A stretch of 64,000 nucleotides of DNA from Trinickia caryophylli. GTDB lineage: Bacteria; Pseudomonadota; Gammaproteobacteria; Burkholderiales; Burkholderiaceae. The stretch spans positions 1,922,001-1,986,000 of the forward strand of contig NZ_CP139970.1 in the NCBI RefSeq assembly GCF_034424545.1. Reading direction: 5' to 3'. Positions 47,777 to 58,003 of this stretch are shown here, in pieces. Below the pieces are notes generated by a model that was not told the origin of the DNA, made no database searches, and was given only the letters and a program-made list of their open reading frames with translations. The position numbers and the translations under genes were made by a program. Within the stretch, counting starts at the first letter, position 1. Every line of letters begins with the position of its first letter.

Positions 47777-48994
47777 TCAGCGCCGCGGCGCGGCCGCGCC
47801 GCCTGCCTCGTGGATATGCGCAGGCTCCCCACCAGCATCCGGCTCCACACGCCGTTGCAGCGTGACGCGGCGCACGCCGAGGCGCGCCGCCAGCGCCGGC
47901 ACGTCGATGCGCCGCGCCAGTTCCGCATCGTGCTCGCGATCGCCAAGCGCTTCGGCGGCGAGCGTGATGTCCACGTCGAGCCCCGTACTGAGGTAGTGCA
48001 CGTTGAGCGCTGCTGCACGCACGCCGCAGCGCGCGAGCTCCGCATCCACGGCGTCGACCACGGCCTTGCGCGGCGGCAGCCGCACGGCGGGGCGGCTCAC
48101 CGCATCGTTCTCCGGATCGACGTGGATCAGCGCATCGAGCACACGCTTGTCGGTCAACGCACGGGCCCGCGCCGATTCGGCGATATAGTGCCCCTCCGAC
48201 ACCGAAATGAGGGGATCCACGAGAATGTGCGCATCGACGAGCGCGAAGTCCCCCATTTTGCGCGTGCGCAACTCGTGTACATCGCGCACGCCGGGCGTCG
48301 ACATGAGCAGTTGGCGTATGTCTGTCGCAGCGGCTTCGTCGAGGGCGCGATCGGACAGATCCTGCAGGGCATTCCAGCCGAACACCCAGCCCATGCGCGC
48401 AACGAGGAAGCCGACGATCGCGGCCGCGATCGGGTCGAGCAACCGCACGCCGGCGAGGCTGCCGACGATACCGATCGCCACGACGAGCGACGACGCCGCA
48501 TCCGAGCGTGCATGCCAGGCATTGGCAATCAGCATGGCCGAGCGCACGCGCTGCGCCTCGCGCAGCATGTACCGAAAAAGCGCTTCCTTCGAGACGAGCA
48601 CGAGCACCGCGACGAAGAGCGCGCTCACGTGCACGGCCGGGATGTCGTCGAGGTTCGCGAGACGCGTGCCGGCGCGCCAGAGCATGCCGATGCCGACCGC
48701 CACAAGCAGGCCGCCGAGGAAGAACGACGCCACCGTCTCGTAGCGGGCATGGCCGTAGTTGTGATCTGCGTCCGGTTTCTCGGCGCTCGCCCGGTTGGCG
48801 ATCAGCACGATGAAGTCCGAAACGAGATCGGCGGCCGAATGCACGCCGTCGGCCACGAGCGCCTGAGAATGGGCGACGATGCCGACCACGATCTGCAGCG
48901 TCATCAGGCACACGTTGACGGCTACGCTCGCCAACGTGCTCTTGCGGGCGACGGATCGCTTTTCGTGGGATTCAGTGTTGATTTCAGCAACCAT
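47777..48994 (-). CDS. Cation diffusion facilitator (CDF) transporter
   Basis: A 405-residue inner-membrane metal-proton antiporter with about six membrane helices. The transport site is given by VADGVHSAADLVSDF and NAWHARSDAASS (paired H-x3-D). The cytoplasmic C-terminal domain is long and ends in an Arg/Ala-rich tail; a His in HIHEAGG may help bind metal. Predicted to export zinc, iron or manganese. The substrate cannot be read from the motif alone. Confidence 0.9.
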   Translation of the reverse strand: MVAEINTESHEKRSVARKSTLASVAVNVCLMTLQIVVGIVAHSQALVADGVHSAADLVSDFIVLIANRASAEKPDADHNYGHARYETVASFFLGGLLVAVGIGMLWRAGTRLANLDDIPAVHVSALFVAVLVLVSKEALFRYMLREAQRVRSAMLIANAWHARSDAASSLVVAIGIVGSLAGVRLLDPIAAAIVGFLVARMGWVFGWNALQDLSDRALDEAAATDIRQLLMSTPGVRDVHELRTRKMGDFALVDAHILVDPLISVSEGHYIAESARARALTDKRVLDALIHVDPENDAVSRPAVRLPPRKAVVDAVDAELARCGVRAAALNVHYLSTGLDVDITLAAEALGDREHDAELARRIDVPALAARLGVRRVTLQRRVEPDAGGEPAHIHEAGGAAAPRR

Positions 48995-49212
48995 GCAGAC
49001 TCGGCAACGCGCAGTGAAGATCCCGTAATTCTATCAAGCCGCGCGTGCAAACGCGTTCGCCAATAGGCATAAAGCGCTTTCGAATCAGATACTTATGGTA
49101 ATACGAACGATTTGCGCTTCGTTCATCCGGCCCGCATCGTGGCTTTATGCGCTCGCTGGAAATCGCTCCGCATGGCCGCGAAAAAGCGCATAGGAAACGC
49201 GAATACGTCAGA

Positions 49213-49247
49213 CAAATAAAAACCGCGCCCCATTTGGGTGCGCGGCT
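49213..49247 (-). terminator. Terminator of the H-NS-like gene
   Basis: On the minus strand CCGCGC(A)CCC - AAAT - GGGGCGCGG forms a stable hairpin with a bulged A, followed by TTTTTATTT. It lies 65 bases after the stop codon of the H-NS gene. The remaining gap (48995-49212) shows no further feature. Confidence 0.8.
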
Positions 49248-49311
49248 TTCGCTGTGACACCCGCGAGGTCGCGTGCGTCACGATTCATCGGCAAGCGGTG
49301 AGCAGCTTACC

Positions 49312-49611
49312 TTACTTCTGAATCAGAAATTGATCGCGGTCTTGGCCGGCAATCCAACGCGGCGGCTTGCCACGGCCCGACCACGTGCTGCCGCTCACAG
49401 GATCCCGGTATTTGGGGGCGACACCGGCGCGGGGGCGACCCGCTTTGCCGTTCTTGCCACGGCCACCGCCGAGTTCGGCGAGCGTAATGCCGTAGTCAGC
49501 CATTTTCTGCTTGATCTCGTTCAGCACTTCGGCGTATTCACGCGCCTTCGCCTCTTCAATCTGCTTCTCCAGCTTTTCGCGTTGTGCGAGAAGTTCCTTG
49601 TAAGAAGACAT
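49312..49611 (-). CDS. H-NS histone family protein
   Basis: A 99-residue nucleoid protein: N-terminal coiled coil (MSSYKELLAQREKLEKQIEEAKAREYAEVLNEIKQKMADYGI), a Gly/Arg/Lys-rich linker with an AT-hook-like GKAGRPRAG, and the DNA-binding motif STWSGRGKPPRWI. It resembles the BpH3/Bv3F-type proteins of Burkholderia. ATG 49611 follows AAGGGAAC. Confidence 0.92.
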   Translation of the reverse strand: MSSYKELLAQREKLEKQIEEAKAREYAEVLNEIKQKMADYGITLAELGGGRGKNGKAGRPRAGVAPKYRDPVSGSTWSGRGKPPRWIAGQDRDQFLIQK

Positions 49612-50059
49612 ACGTTCCCTTGTGGTTTCGAAAAATGGCACCGGTCTTCCGCCGGTTCACCATCAGAATACGTTGTGCCTCGGATATTTAGGGGGGGAGA
49701 TTAGCACAAGAAACAACTTTGGGAAAAGCCCGAAAAACACAAAATTTTAATGGCACTCCTTTCTGTTTTCTTTCCAACATTGCGCATCGCATGCCTGATC
49801 CGTGATTTTCCCGATCATCGTCCAACCGGCCAATTGACGCCGTCTGCATCATTGAGCGACCCACTTCTCAATTCATGAAATTGGCGAACACGGTTAGCCC
49901 GAAACATTTCACGGGATGAGAGGTTTTCGGTCGTTCCTACCGACTCACGGACGATCGCTCTCCCGGTGAGCGATCGCCGACGTTTTCCCGGCTGACGCTC
50001 TATTTCCGGGCGGCGCGTGGGAAACCGCGACGGGCCGGGCGGGCGGATCGCATGGGCCG
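49612..50059. other. A/T-rich leader and promoter region of the H-NS-like gene
   Basis: About 450 bases. The A/T-rich run at 49730-49785 (minus strand: CATTAAAATTTTGTG) fits a curved promoter and possible self-binding by H-NS. A run of seven G's sits at 49691-49697. No separate gene is supported. Confidence 0.4.
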
Positions 50060-50719
50060 TCAGCGCGCGGCGGCAATGCAATCGGCCAATGCACGCTCGA
50101 GCGCCTCCATCGTTGCTTTCGGCTCGTCGAATGCCACACGGCGCCGCTCCCCTGCTGCCTTCAAGTCAATCCCGTAGCGATCCACTCCGGCCAATTCGAG
50201 TGCCGGCGGCCGTTGCGGATGACGGTCGAAATATTCGGTGAGCGCGATTTCATCCTCATCGGCAAGCGGCTCGAGACAATCCAATTCGTCCCCTTCGATC
50301 CACCCCATCGCACCGAAGCCGCCAATGAAACGCAATCGTCCGATCTGCATGACCCGGAACGAGAAATCGCCGAGCGCGAGATACCGTTCCGCGCTCGGGT
50401 GGTAGCGCAGATACCGGCGCACGAGCGCGTCAGATGATTCGGTGCTCGGAAATTCGCCGATCAGCGTCACGCGCTCGCCATTCAGCACTTCGCCATCCGG
50501 CGTATCCACGACCAGAAATCCGGCGCGTGCGTCGGTCTGCAGATTACGCGTATGCTCGGCCAGACGGCTCACGAGAATGACGGGACGATGGCACCCGTCG
50601 GGCATGAAAGGCAGCATGGTCGGAAACGGAAAACCCTCCGGCTCACGCAGATTCGTCGCCAGTGTGCCGGCGGGTGCGCGGTGCAACAGGTGGAGGGGTG
50701 CTTGGGCAGATATGTTCAT
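50060..50719 (-). CDS. HugZ-like haem-utilisation / PPOX-fold protein
   Basis: A 219-residue protein of the pyridoxamine-phosphate-oxidase split barrel type: GTLATNLREPEGFPFPTMLPF, PVILVSRLAEHTRNL, GERVTLIGEF, RFIGGFGAMGWI. The C-terminal VDRYGIDL segment matches the DUF2470 domain of HugZ haem oxygenases. ATG 50719 has AAGGAC upstream. No haem-uptake genes are adjacent, so haem breakdown is inferred from family likeness only. Confidence 0.8.
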   Translation of the reverse strand: MNISAQAPLHLLHRAPAGTLATNLREPEGFPFPTMLPFMPDGCHRPVILVSRLAEHTRNLQTDARAGFLVVDTPDGEVLNGERVTLIGEFPSTESSDALVRRYLRYHPSAERYLALGDFSFRVMQIGRLRFIGGFGAMGWIEGDELDCLEPLADEDEIALTEYFDRHPQRPPALELAGVDRYGIDLKAAGERRRVAFDEPKATMEALERALADCIAAAR

Positions 50720-50884
50720 CGAACGTCCTTCGACTTCCTTTTGGGGCCCGTCTGCACGGGTGTTAAGACCGAAAATCAATGCTCCGATAAAATCGGAGAC
50801 TCGCATTCATCGTAGACGTTCGCTGCCGGTCTTGCCTGCGCGGCATTACATGCATCCGGTCCCTTTTCCATTCGGCCCCGCCCC

Positions 50885-52099
50885 GTGTCGCATACTTCCG
50901 ATTCGTCCTTTGTCCCAGCCATCCATCGTGATCTGCCGATCGCAGCAAGGCGCCGCGCGCGCTACGCCACCATGCTGCTCTTTTTCATCGTGGGGATGCT
51001 CTATGCGTCGTGGGGTATCCACGTGCCGACGGTGCGGGACAAGTTCCATCTCGACGCGGCCTGGCTGTCGATCGCCTTGTTTTCGCTGACGGGCGGCTCG
51101 ATTCTCGCGATGACGGTCAACGGCAAGTGGATCGCGCGCGTCGGCACGCGCCGCGCCTGCCTGACGAGCGGGGTATTGATGTCGGCCAGCGGCGCGCTGA
51201 TCCTGCTCGCGCCGTCGTACTGGACGCTGCTCGTGCTGTTGGCCGTCTTCGGCGGCACGATGGCCACGCTCGACGTTGCGATGAACGCCGAGGCCGGCGC
51301 GGTGGAAGCCGCAATCGGCCGGCCCATCATGTCGTCGCTGCACGGGATGTTCAGTATCGGCGGCATGGCCGGTGCCGCGGGCGGCGGGCTCCTGCTCTCG
51401 CTCGGCATGGCGCCGGCGCTGCATCTCGCGCTGGCCTCGGCGCTGAGCGCCATCGCGATCGGCGCGGCGTGCCCGGCCGTCCTGCCGCACGTGCCGCCGC
51501 CGGCCGCGCACGCGCAGGATGGCGGGCACGGCGGGACGAGCCGCTGGCGTTCTCCGGCCCTGTGGGCGCTCGGCATCGTCGCGCTGATCGCGCTCGTGGC
51601 CGAAGGAGCGATGTACGACTGGGCGACCGTCTATATGCGTGACGTCGTCGGTGCAACACCCGCGTTCGCCACGGCCGGCTACGCGGCGTTTTCCGGAGCG
51701 ATGGCCGCCGGCCGCTTCGCCGGCGACGCCGTGCGCGCGCGCTTCGGCGCCCGCCAGCTTGTTCTCGTCAGTGCATCGGTGGCGTGCGCGGGCATGGTCG
51801 GCGCGCTCGCACTGCCGTATTCGCTCACCGCGCTTCTGGGCTTCGCGCTGATGGGCATCGGCCTCGCCAACATGATGCCGGTGCTCTTCGCCGCGGCCAT
51901 GCGCGTCAAAGGCATCCACGCCGCCGAAGGTCTCGCTCACGTGGCCGGCGTCGCCTATGTGGGCCTCTTGATCGGCCCCGTCATCATCGGCGGCGTCGCG
52001 CAATGGACGACTCTGTCTATTGGATTGTGGGTCGTGGCGTTGTGCGCCGCGCTCGTGGCCGTGATCGGCCCCAAGGTCATCAAGCGCCTGGGTATCTGA
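50885..52099 (+). CDS. MFS transporter
   Basis: A 404-residue integral membrane protein with 12 predicted helices. Motif A-like GKWIARVGTRRACL follows helix 2, and helix 4/5 carries ATLDVAMNAEAGAVE, seen in the YbjJ/YfcJ-like branch. The GTG start at 50885 gives a hydrophilic N-terminus. Divergent from the HugZ-like gene. Substrate unknown. Confidence 0.88.
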   Translation: MSHTSDSSFVPAIHRDLPIAARRRARYATMLLFFIVGMLYASWGIHVPTVRDKFHLDAAWLSIALFSLTGGSILAMTVNGKWIARVGTRRACLTSGVLMSASGALILLAPSYWTLLVLLAVFGGTMATLDVAMNAEAGAVEAAIGRPIMSSLHGMFSIGGMAGAAGGGLLLSLGMAPALHLALASALSAIAIGAACPAVLPHVPPPAAHAQDGGHGGTSRWRSPALWALGIVALIALVAEGAMYDWATVYMRDVVGATPAFATAGYAAFSGAMAAGRFAGDAVRARFGARQLVLVSASVACAGMVGALALPYSLTALLGFALMGIGLANMMPVLFAAAMRVKGIHAAEGLAHVAGVAYVGLLIGPVIIGGVAQWTTLSIGLWVVALCAALVAVIGPKVIKRLGI

Positions 52100-52147
52100 G
52101 CGACGGCCGCTGCCTGGGCGGGATCGACTGTCCTGCTTCACGTAAAG

Positions 52148-52186
52148 AAAAAGGGCGCGCACGCCGCAGCGTCACGCGCCCTTTTT
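52148..52186. terminator. Bidirectional terminator between MFS and livK genes
   Basis: AAAAAGGGCGCG and CGCGCCCTTTTT form a 12-bp stem with a 15-base loop, with A/T tracts on both sides, so it can serve both converging genes. Confidence 0.9.
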
Positions 52187-52205
52187 CAGGCACTTCGGGC
52201 AGGCA

Positions 52206-53351
52206 TTACATGCTGACTTCGTTCATCAGCGTCTTCTTGCCGTCCTTGTAGTAGTACAGCGAGATCACGCCGTGCTTCAGGTCGCCGTGCTCGTCGAACT
52301 GCGTAGTGCCGATCACGCCCTTGTAGTTCGTCGCCGGCATCGCAGCGAGGATCTTGGCCGAATCGACCGAGCCCGCACGCTTCATCGCATCGACGATGAT
52401 GTAGACGGCGTCATAGGTGAACGGTGCGTAAATCTGGATCGGCACGCCGAAACGCTTCTTGAACTTGGCCTGGAACTCCTCGCCTTCCTTGCCCATCTTC
52501 TCGAGCGAACGACCCGCTTCCGAGCAGACCACGTTGGCTGCCGCGTCGCCAGCCAGCGTCGCGAGCTGGTCGGTACACACGCCGTCACCCGCGAGCACCT
52601 TCGCGCGCAGGCCGAGTTGCTTCGCCTGCTTGGCGAACGGGCCGCCGGTGGCGTCCATGCCGCCGTACATGATGACGTCGGGGTTCTCGCCCTTGATCTT
52701 CGTCAGAATGGCGCGGAAGTCGGTCGCCTTGTCGTTCGTCGCGTCGTGCGAGAGCACTTGCAGACCCAGCGCCTTCGCCTTCTTCTCGAATTCGTTGGCG
52801 AGACCCTGGCCGTAAGCCGTGGCGTCGTCGACGACCGCCACCTTCTTGATCTTCAGGCTCGCGGCGTAGTTCGCCAGTGCCGGACCTTGCTGCGCGTCGG
52901 TGGCCACCACGCGGTACGTGGTCTTGAAGCCCTGCAGCGTGTACTGCGGGTTCGTGGCCGACGGCGAGATCTGGACGATGCCCGCATCGCTGTAGATCTT
53001 CGAGGCCGGAATCGACGTACCCGAGTTCAGGTGGCCCACGACCGCAACGACCTTGTCGTCGACGAGCTTCTGGGCAACCTGCGTGGCTTGACGCGGGTCG
53101 GCCGCGTCGTCTTGCGCGTCGAGCTGGAGCGTGATCTTCTGGCCGCCGATCGTGAGGCCCTTTGCATTGATTTCTTCTACGGCAAGGCGCGCGCCATTTT
53201 CATTGTCCTTGCCCAGGTGCGCGATCTGCCCCGTCAGCGGAGCGACGTGACCGATCTTGACGGTCTGGTCAGCCGCAGCGCCCGTTGCCAGCGTGGCGAA
53301 CAACATAGCCGCCGCGCTGATCGGCAACACCTTTTGCATCTTGCTTTTCAT
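52206..53351 (-). CDS. livK: Branched-chain amino acid ABC transporter substrate-binding protein
   Basis: A 381-residue periplasmic protein. Signal peptide ends at GAAADQ, then VKIGHVAPLTGQIAHLGKDNENGARLAVEEIN, VVAVVGHLNSGTSIPASKIY, ISPSATNPQYT and FTYDAVYIIVDAMKRAGS, matching LivK/LivJ. ATG 53351 has GGAG upstream. No permease or ATPase genes are adjacent; it stands alone, as often seen in Burkholderia. Confidence 0.92.
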   Translation of the reverse strand: MKSKMQKVLPISAAAMLFATLATGAAADQTVKIGHVAPLTGQIAHLGKDNENGARLAVEEINAKGLTIGGQKITLQLDAQDDAADPRQATQVAQKLVDDKVVAVVGHLNSGTSIPASKIYSDAGIVQISPSATNPQYTLQGFKTTYRVVATDAQQGPALANYAASLKIKKVAVVDDATAYGQGLANEFEKKAKALGLQVLSHDATNDKATDFRAILTKIKGENPDVIMYGGMDATGGPFAKQAKQLGLRAKVLAGDGVCTDQLATLAGDAAANVVCSEAGRSLEKMGKEGEEFQAKFKKRFGVPIQIYAPFTYDAVYIIVDAMKRAGSVDSAKILAAMPATNYKGVIGTTQFDEHGDLKHGVISLYYYKDGKKTLMNEVSM

Positions 53352-53925
53352 GTAAGTCTCCAGTTTCGGTCCCAAAAACGACGTCCTCGCCCGTACCCCG
53401 CCTTCGTCTTGTCGTCTCGATCGATCCGAGGAACGAGAACGCCGGATGCATCGTCATGCACTTGGTCTGGCACGCGAGCCGGCCTGTTCGTGACAAGCCA
53501 CGCCTCGTGCTGCGCGCAAGTGTAGGCCAACAAATTAAAGTTGGGGGTCTTTTTGAGAATCGGGACCACTACCAATAGCCTCAGGTGTCGCATTTACGCC
53601 GCGAATATCGGCGGATACCCGCAAAGCCACAGCCGGCGCGGCTTCCCGCTATTGCGCATCGATATGCGAAAGCGCCTTTTTCAATCCGCCGAATTCGATC
53701 CGAAAGGCCAATTTGCGATGTCGCTTCGATCCCACAGGCAGCGTTGCGGTATGCAGCGCCGGTAGGCATCGCGTTACGCGCGTCGACTACGGGCGCATCG
53801 AGCGGGGGCCGGCCGGGCCGCCGCCCCATGCCGCCCGCCACGGGGCTTGCACGCGACGCTGCAGCCCCGCGCGATCGGTGACAAACTGTCGCCCCGAACG
53901 ATTTTGCTCATGAGAGGCATCCGCC
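53352..53925. other. Divergent intergenic region between livK and the dienelactone hydrolase gene
   Basis: About 570 bases. A minus-strand TACACT near 53520 may be the livK -10. Nothing else is recognised: the frames through it are Arg/Pro-rich and lack ribosome-binding sites. Confidence 0.4.
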
Positions 53926-54624
53926 ATGACCGTGACTTCCCAATGGATCGACATCGAAACCGGCGACGGCCGCATGCAGGGCTATCTCGCGCTCCCGCGC
54001 GCGGGTAAAGGGCCGGGCGTGGTCATCGTGCAGGAAATCTTCGGCGTGAACGGGCATATCCGCTCGATCGCCGAGCAATACGCGCTTGCCGGCTACGTGG
54101 CCATCGCCCCCGACATCTTCTGGCGCAGCGAGCCGCGCGTCGAACTCGGCTACGACGGCGCCGATCGCGACAAGGCGATGGCGCTGTTCAAGGCGGCCGA
54201 CGTCGAGAAGACGCTCGGCGATCTCGGCGCCACGGTGCGCGCGCTGAAAAGCCGCCCCGAGACGGTGGGCAAGACAGCAGCGGTGGGCTATTGCTTCGGC
54301 GGCCGCCTCGCCTATCTGATGGCGGCGCGCGGCGGCATCGACGCGGCCGTGGCCTACTACGGCGGCGGTATCCAGAATCAGCTCGACGAAGCGGACAAGC
54401 TCTCGGTGCCGGTGCTCTTTCACTTCGGAGACCAGGATGGCTCGATTCCGATGGACGCGGTCGAGCAGATCAAAGCGCGCGTGGCCGGCAAGCCCGGCAC
54501 CGAACTGTACGTCTACGAGGGTGCGGGCCATGGCTTCAATTGCACGGATCGCGCGTCGTACGATCAGCGCGCCTCTGCGCTGGCTCTCGGCCGGACCATG
54601 ACGTTCCTCGCCAGCCGCGTGTAA
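53926..54624 (+). CDS. Dienelactone hydrolase family protein
   Basis: A 232-residue alpha/beta hydrolase with the cysteine nucleophile C123 in VGYCFGG, the acid in HFGDQDGSIP and the histidine in GAGHGFNC. The conserved VQEIFGVN near residue 36 is typical. It hydrolyses dienelactone or related esters in the cytosol. No catabolic cluster is adjacent. Confidence 0.92.
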   Translation: MTVTSQWIDIETGDGRMQGYLALPRAGKGPGVVIVQEIFGVNGHIRSIAEQYALAGYVAIAPDIFWRSEPRVELGYDGADRDKAMALFKAADVEKTLGDLGATVRALKSRPETVGKTAAVGYCFGGRLAYLMAARGGIDAAVAYYGGGIQNQLDEADKLSVPVLFHFGDQDGSIPMDAVEQIKARVAGKPGTELYVYEGAGHGFNCTDRASYDQRASALALGRTMTFLASRV

Positions 54625-54726
54625 AGGTATCTGAAAAGGTATCCGAAAGATTGCTCCCGCCCAGCGGCTCGGGAGCACGGCAACGGCGGGCGGCGCGCAA
54701 CTTCGGCGCCTCCCGCCTCGCGGCAA

Positions 54727-55038
54727 TCAGGCTTTCTTGTTGTAGGCGTTGCACCAGCCCGTGCCCTTCACCTGCTTGCCCGCGAACATCGGACACGGAG
54801 CGTAGGCATCGGTCGGCTTGCCCTGGTAGAACGTGCAGTTATCGCATTTCTCACCGGCGGCGTACTTCGGGAACTTCGCCTTGTCGACCTTCGTCGCGTC
54901 CTCCTTGTAGCCGAGCGCGACCGCGGTCGGATCGTTTTCGGCAACCTTGGGTGTATCGGCGAAAGCCTGACCTGAAAGGGCGACCGCCGAGACGGCACCC
55001 AGACTCGTTATCAAAAACGTACGGCGGGACTGTTTCAT
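54727..55038 (-). CDS. High-potential iron-sulfur protein (HiPIP)
   Basis: A 103-residue periplasmic electron carrier with a twin-arginine signal (SRRTFLITS) and four cluster cysteines C65, C68, C82 and C96 (KCDNCTFYQ, PCPMF, GWCNAY) in HiPIP spacing. ATG 55038 is used; longer starts lack homology. Confidence 0.93.
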   Translation of the reverse strand: MKQSRRTFLITSLGAVSAVALSGQAFADTPKVAENDPTAVALGYKEDATKVDKAKFPKYAAGEKCDNCTFYQGKPTDAYAPCPMFAGKQVKGTGWCNAYNKKA

Positions 55039-55221
55039 CGAGGGGACTCTCCATATTTGTCCTGGACATCTACGGGCGGCTGTTCTTGCGACAGCAGTCG
55101 CAGCATACAACGAAGCCCCCCGCCCGCAGTGCGACGCGAGCAATGATGGAGATAAGGGATTGCCCGCCCCATCGCGTCTTTCGGACTACACGGGGCTCGT
55201 GCATCCCGTGCCGCGCCGCCG

Positions 55222-56331
55222 TCAGGCCGCGCGGCCGAGCAGTTCGCCGACGCGCTCGGCGATCGCGAGCGACGCCGTGAGGCCCGGCGATTCGATGCCG
55301 AAAAGGTTCACGAGGCCGCGCACGCCATGGGCGGCCGGCCCTTGTATGACGAAATCGGCCGCTGGCTCGCCGGGCCCCGACAGCTTCGGCCGGATCCCTG
55401 CGTAGGCCGGTTGGAGCGCGCCGTCGGACAAGCCGGGCCAGTACTCGCGGATGGCCGCGTAGAAGTTTTCGGCGCGGCCGGCGTCCACTTCGTAATCGAT
55501 CGACTCGACCCATTCGACATCGGGGCCGAAACGCGGCTGCCCGCCGAGATCGAGCGTCAGATGCACGCCGAGGCCGGCTTCGTTCGGCATCGGATAGATG
55601 AGCCGGGAAAACGGCGCGCCGCCCGACACGCTGAAATAATTTCCCTTCGCGAAGTAGAGGGGCGGCACGTGGCGCGGGTCGAGCCCGGCGATCCTGCGCG
55701 CCAGCGCACTGGCGTGCAGGCCCGCGCTGTTGACGACGGCAGACGCGCGCAGCTCGCTCGGCGAATCGCCGCCCACGCGCACGAGGAACCGCCCGCCTTC
55801 GGCCGCGATCGATTCGACGGGGGCGCGAAAGGCGCAGACCGCACCGTCGCGCTCGGCGTCGCCGCGCAGCGCGAGCAGCAGTTGGTGGCTGTCGACGATG
55901 CCCGTCACCGGCGAGAACACGGCCTCGACGCATTCGAGCGCGGGCTCGAGCGCCTGGGCTTCATGGGCCGAAAGCCGGATCAGGTCGAGCACGCCGTTTT
56001 CCTTGCCGCGTGCCTCGAGCGCCGCGAGCTGCGGCAATTGATTGCGCGCGGTGGCGACGAGGAGTTTGCCGCAGCGCCGGTGCGGCACGCCGCGCGCCGC
56101 GCAGTACTCGTAGAGCAGCTCGCGTCCGCGCACGCAGAGCGTCGCCTTCAGCGAGCCGCGCGCATAGTAGATGCCGGCATGGATGACCTCGCTGTTGCGC
56201 GAACTCGTACCGGTACCGATCGCCTCGGACGCTTCGAGCACGATCACCTCGCGGCCGCGCGCCGCCAGCGCACGCGCCACCGCAAGACCGACCACCCCCG
56301 CGCCGATCACCACGCATTCGATCTGATCCAT
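55222..56331 (-). CDS. FAD-dependent oxidoreductase (L-2-hydroxyglutarate oxidase-like)
   Basis: A 369-residue DAO-fold flavoenzyme. The FAD motif is [55 protein letters not shown] and the C-terminal [15 protein letters not shown] are as in LhgO-type L-2-hydroxyglutarate dehydrogenases/oxidases. ATG 56331. The gap upstream (56332-56715) shows no gene or clear signal. Confidence 0.88.
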   Translation of the reverse strand: MDQIECVVIGAGVVGLAVARALAARGREVIVLEASEAIGTGTSSRNSEVIHAGIYYARGSLKATLCVRGRELLYEYCAARGVPHRRCGKLLVATARNQLPQLAALEARGKENGVLDLIRLSAHEAQALEPALECVEAVFSPVTGIVDSHQLLLALRGDAERDGAVCAFRAPVESIAAEGGRFLVRVGGDSPSELRASAVVNSAGLHASALARRIAGLDPRHVPPLYFAKGNYFSVSGGAPFSRLIYPMPNEAGLGVHLTLDLGGQPRFGPDVEWVESIDYEVDAGRAENFYAAIREYWPGLSDGALQPAYAGIRPKLSGPGEPAADFVIQGPAAHGVRGLVNLFGIESPGLTASLAIAERVGELLGRAA

Positions 56332-56715
56332 ATCCTCTCGCCGCGCATCGAGCCCCACCCCTGGCCGCGCCGGCCGGCAGCTTCTGGAGCCTTCGCCGCG
56401 GGGCGCGCGGCAGCCGGCTCGAGCCCGCGCCCGCGGGCAAGCTCGCATCATGCGTAATTACCGAGTCAGCGCTCACTCCGGTCGAGCCGGACAGACGGCC
56501 CGCCCGGCTCGATGCATGGGCGGGCGTAACCAAGGCTGCTCCTGTCGAAGATTGTACGACGCGCGGCCGACCGCGACGCATTGCCGCACTCGGCGGTGGG
56601 AATGCGGGAAGCCAGGCCGTCCCGATACGGCGGCACTCAGCGCACCGAAAGCGCACCGAAGCGGCGTGCCGTCGATCCCGCCAGCGCTGCGAAGCGCATG
56701 GGCGACGGTTCTATC

Positions 56716-57702
56716 TCAATTGCCGCCGAATCCAATCGGCCGACGGCGCGCCCCGCGTTCGAGGCGGATATCGTCGGCGCGCACCTCGTCGCGGCCGTCG
56801 ACGCGCGCCGCCCCGAAGCCGTGCATGATCGCGCGGCGCATTTCCCGCGGCGAGACCTGCGCGAGCGCGTCGAGCGCATCGGCGCCGAGTGCGGCCGGAA
56901 AACGCTGCCCCCAGCCGTGCGCCGAACGGATCTCATCGTAGATGGCCTGCGCGATACGCCGCGCGCCGTCGCGATCGGGCGGCGCAATTTCGTAGATGCT
57001 CATGCGGCTCAGGATCGGCTCCGGAATCGAACGCTCGTCGTTCGCGGTGGCGATCCAGATGACCTGCGCGGCATTGATCGGCACTTCGGCGAATTCGTCG
57101 ATGAACGACTGCGCCGTCTCGTGCTCGAGCAGCGCATAGAGCGCGCCGAGCGGGTCGTATTGCGAATCGCCATTGGCCTTGTCGATCTCGTCGACGACGA
57201 TGACGGGGTTCGCGTAGCTGCCGTTGACGAGCGTTTCGAACACCTTGCCGGGTTTGGCGTTCTTCCATTGCGACGAAGCGCCGGAGAGAATCCAGCCGGC
57301 CGTGAGCGAGCTCATCGCGACGTACTGATAGGCCGTGCCGAACAGGCGCGCGAGTGCCTTGGCGAAGTGCGTCTTGCCGATGCCCGGATCGCCGAGCAGC
57401 AGGATCGGCATCAGTTCGAGCCGGTCCTCGGTCTCCATGCAGAGCGCCACCTGACGGCGCACGTCCTCGAGCGGCTCGGAAAAATTCGGCAAGGCGCCGA
57501 GCAGCGCGTCGATCGACGGCATACGCGTGGGCTTGACGCAAAACCGCAGGTTGCCGACCTTGAGCATTTTTTCGTACGTGGCGCGCAGCGCCTCGTTCGC
57601 ACTGTCCCCCAGTTCGTTCAGGGCCGTCTCGACGTGGTCGAGCTCGTAGACCTTGCTGAACGAAGCAAGCGCGATTTCCTGTTTGACCATGGCTGTTGTC
57701 AT
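56716..57702 (-). CDS. AAA+ ATPase
   Basis: A 328-residue AAA+ protein: Walker A LLGDPGIGKTH (104-112), Walker B PVIVVDEIDKAN, sensor 1 IATANDERSIP and an arginine-finger-like LSRM. The arrangement resembles the ATPase core of Lon-like proteins, but there is no protease domain. Function unknown. The 300 bases upstream (57703-58003) hold no clear feature. Confidence 0.85.
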   Translation of the reverse strand: MTTAMVKQEIALASFSKVYELDHVETALNELGDSANEALRATYEKMLKVGNLRFCVKPTRMPSIDALLGALPNFSEPLEDVRRQVALCMETEDRLELMPILLLGDPGIGKTHFAKALARLFGTAYQYVAMSSLTAGWILSGASSQWKNAKPGKVFETLVNGSYANPVIVVDEIDKANGDSQYDPLGALYALLEHETAQSFIDEFAEVPINAAQVIWIATANDERSIPEPILSRMSIYEIAPPDRDGARRIAQAIYDEIRSAHGWGQRFPAALGADALDALAQVSPREMRRAIMHGFGAARVDGRDEVRADDIRLERGARRRPIGFGGN

Positions 57703-58003
57703 CGCTCACCTCATTGCTGCGAATCGAGCGCGCCGCCGGTCTTCGGTGCTCCCCCGAACGACTCCGCCATGCCGCATCGCGCCGCGAACGGGCACGTTCC
57801 GCGCTCGCTCCGTTCCGGCCGCACGCTCTTTTTCGCTTGATGCCTTTAACGACGATTCGAGTGTAGTGATGCAATTTCCGTGCGCAAAGCCAGCACTCGA
57901 GGCCCGGTGCTGCTGATACGCCGCAGCGGGCGGCCCGAACCCGTTAGGCGTAAGATGGACGCTTGCGCTTCGTCGTCCGTGAAGCGCCAAGGAGATGTTC
58001 CGG

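Noticed and set aside
53585..53881. Plus-strand 98-codon frame between livK and the dienelactone hydrolase gene
   Set aside because: Arg/Pro/Ala-rich, no ribosome-binding site, no motif, and located in a probable promoter region.
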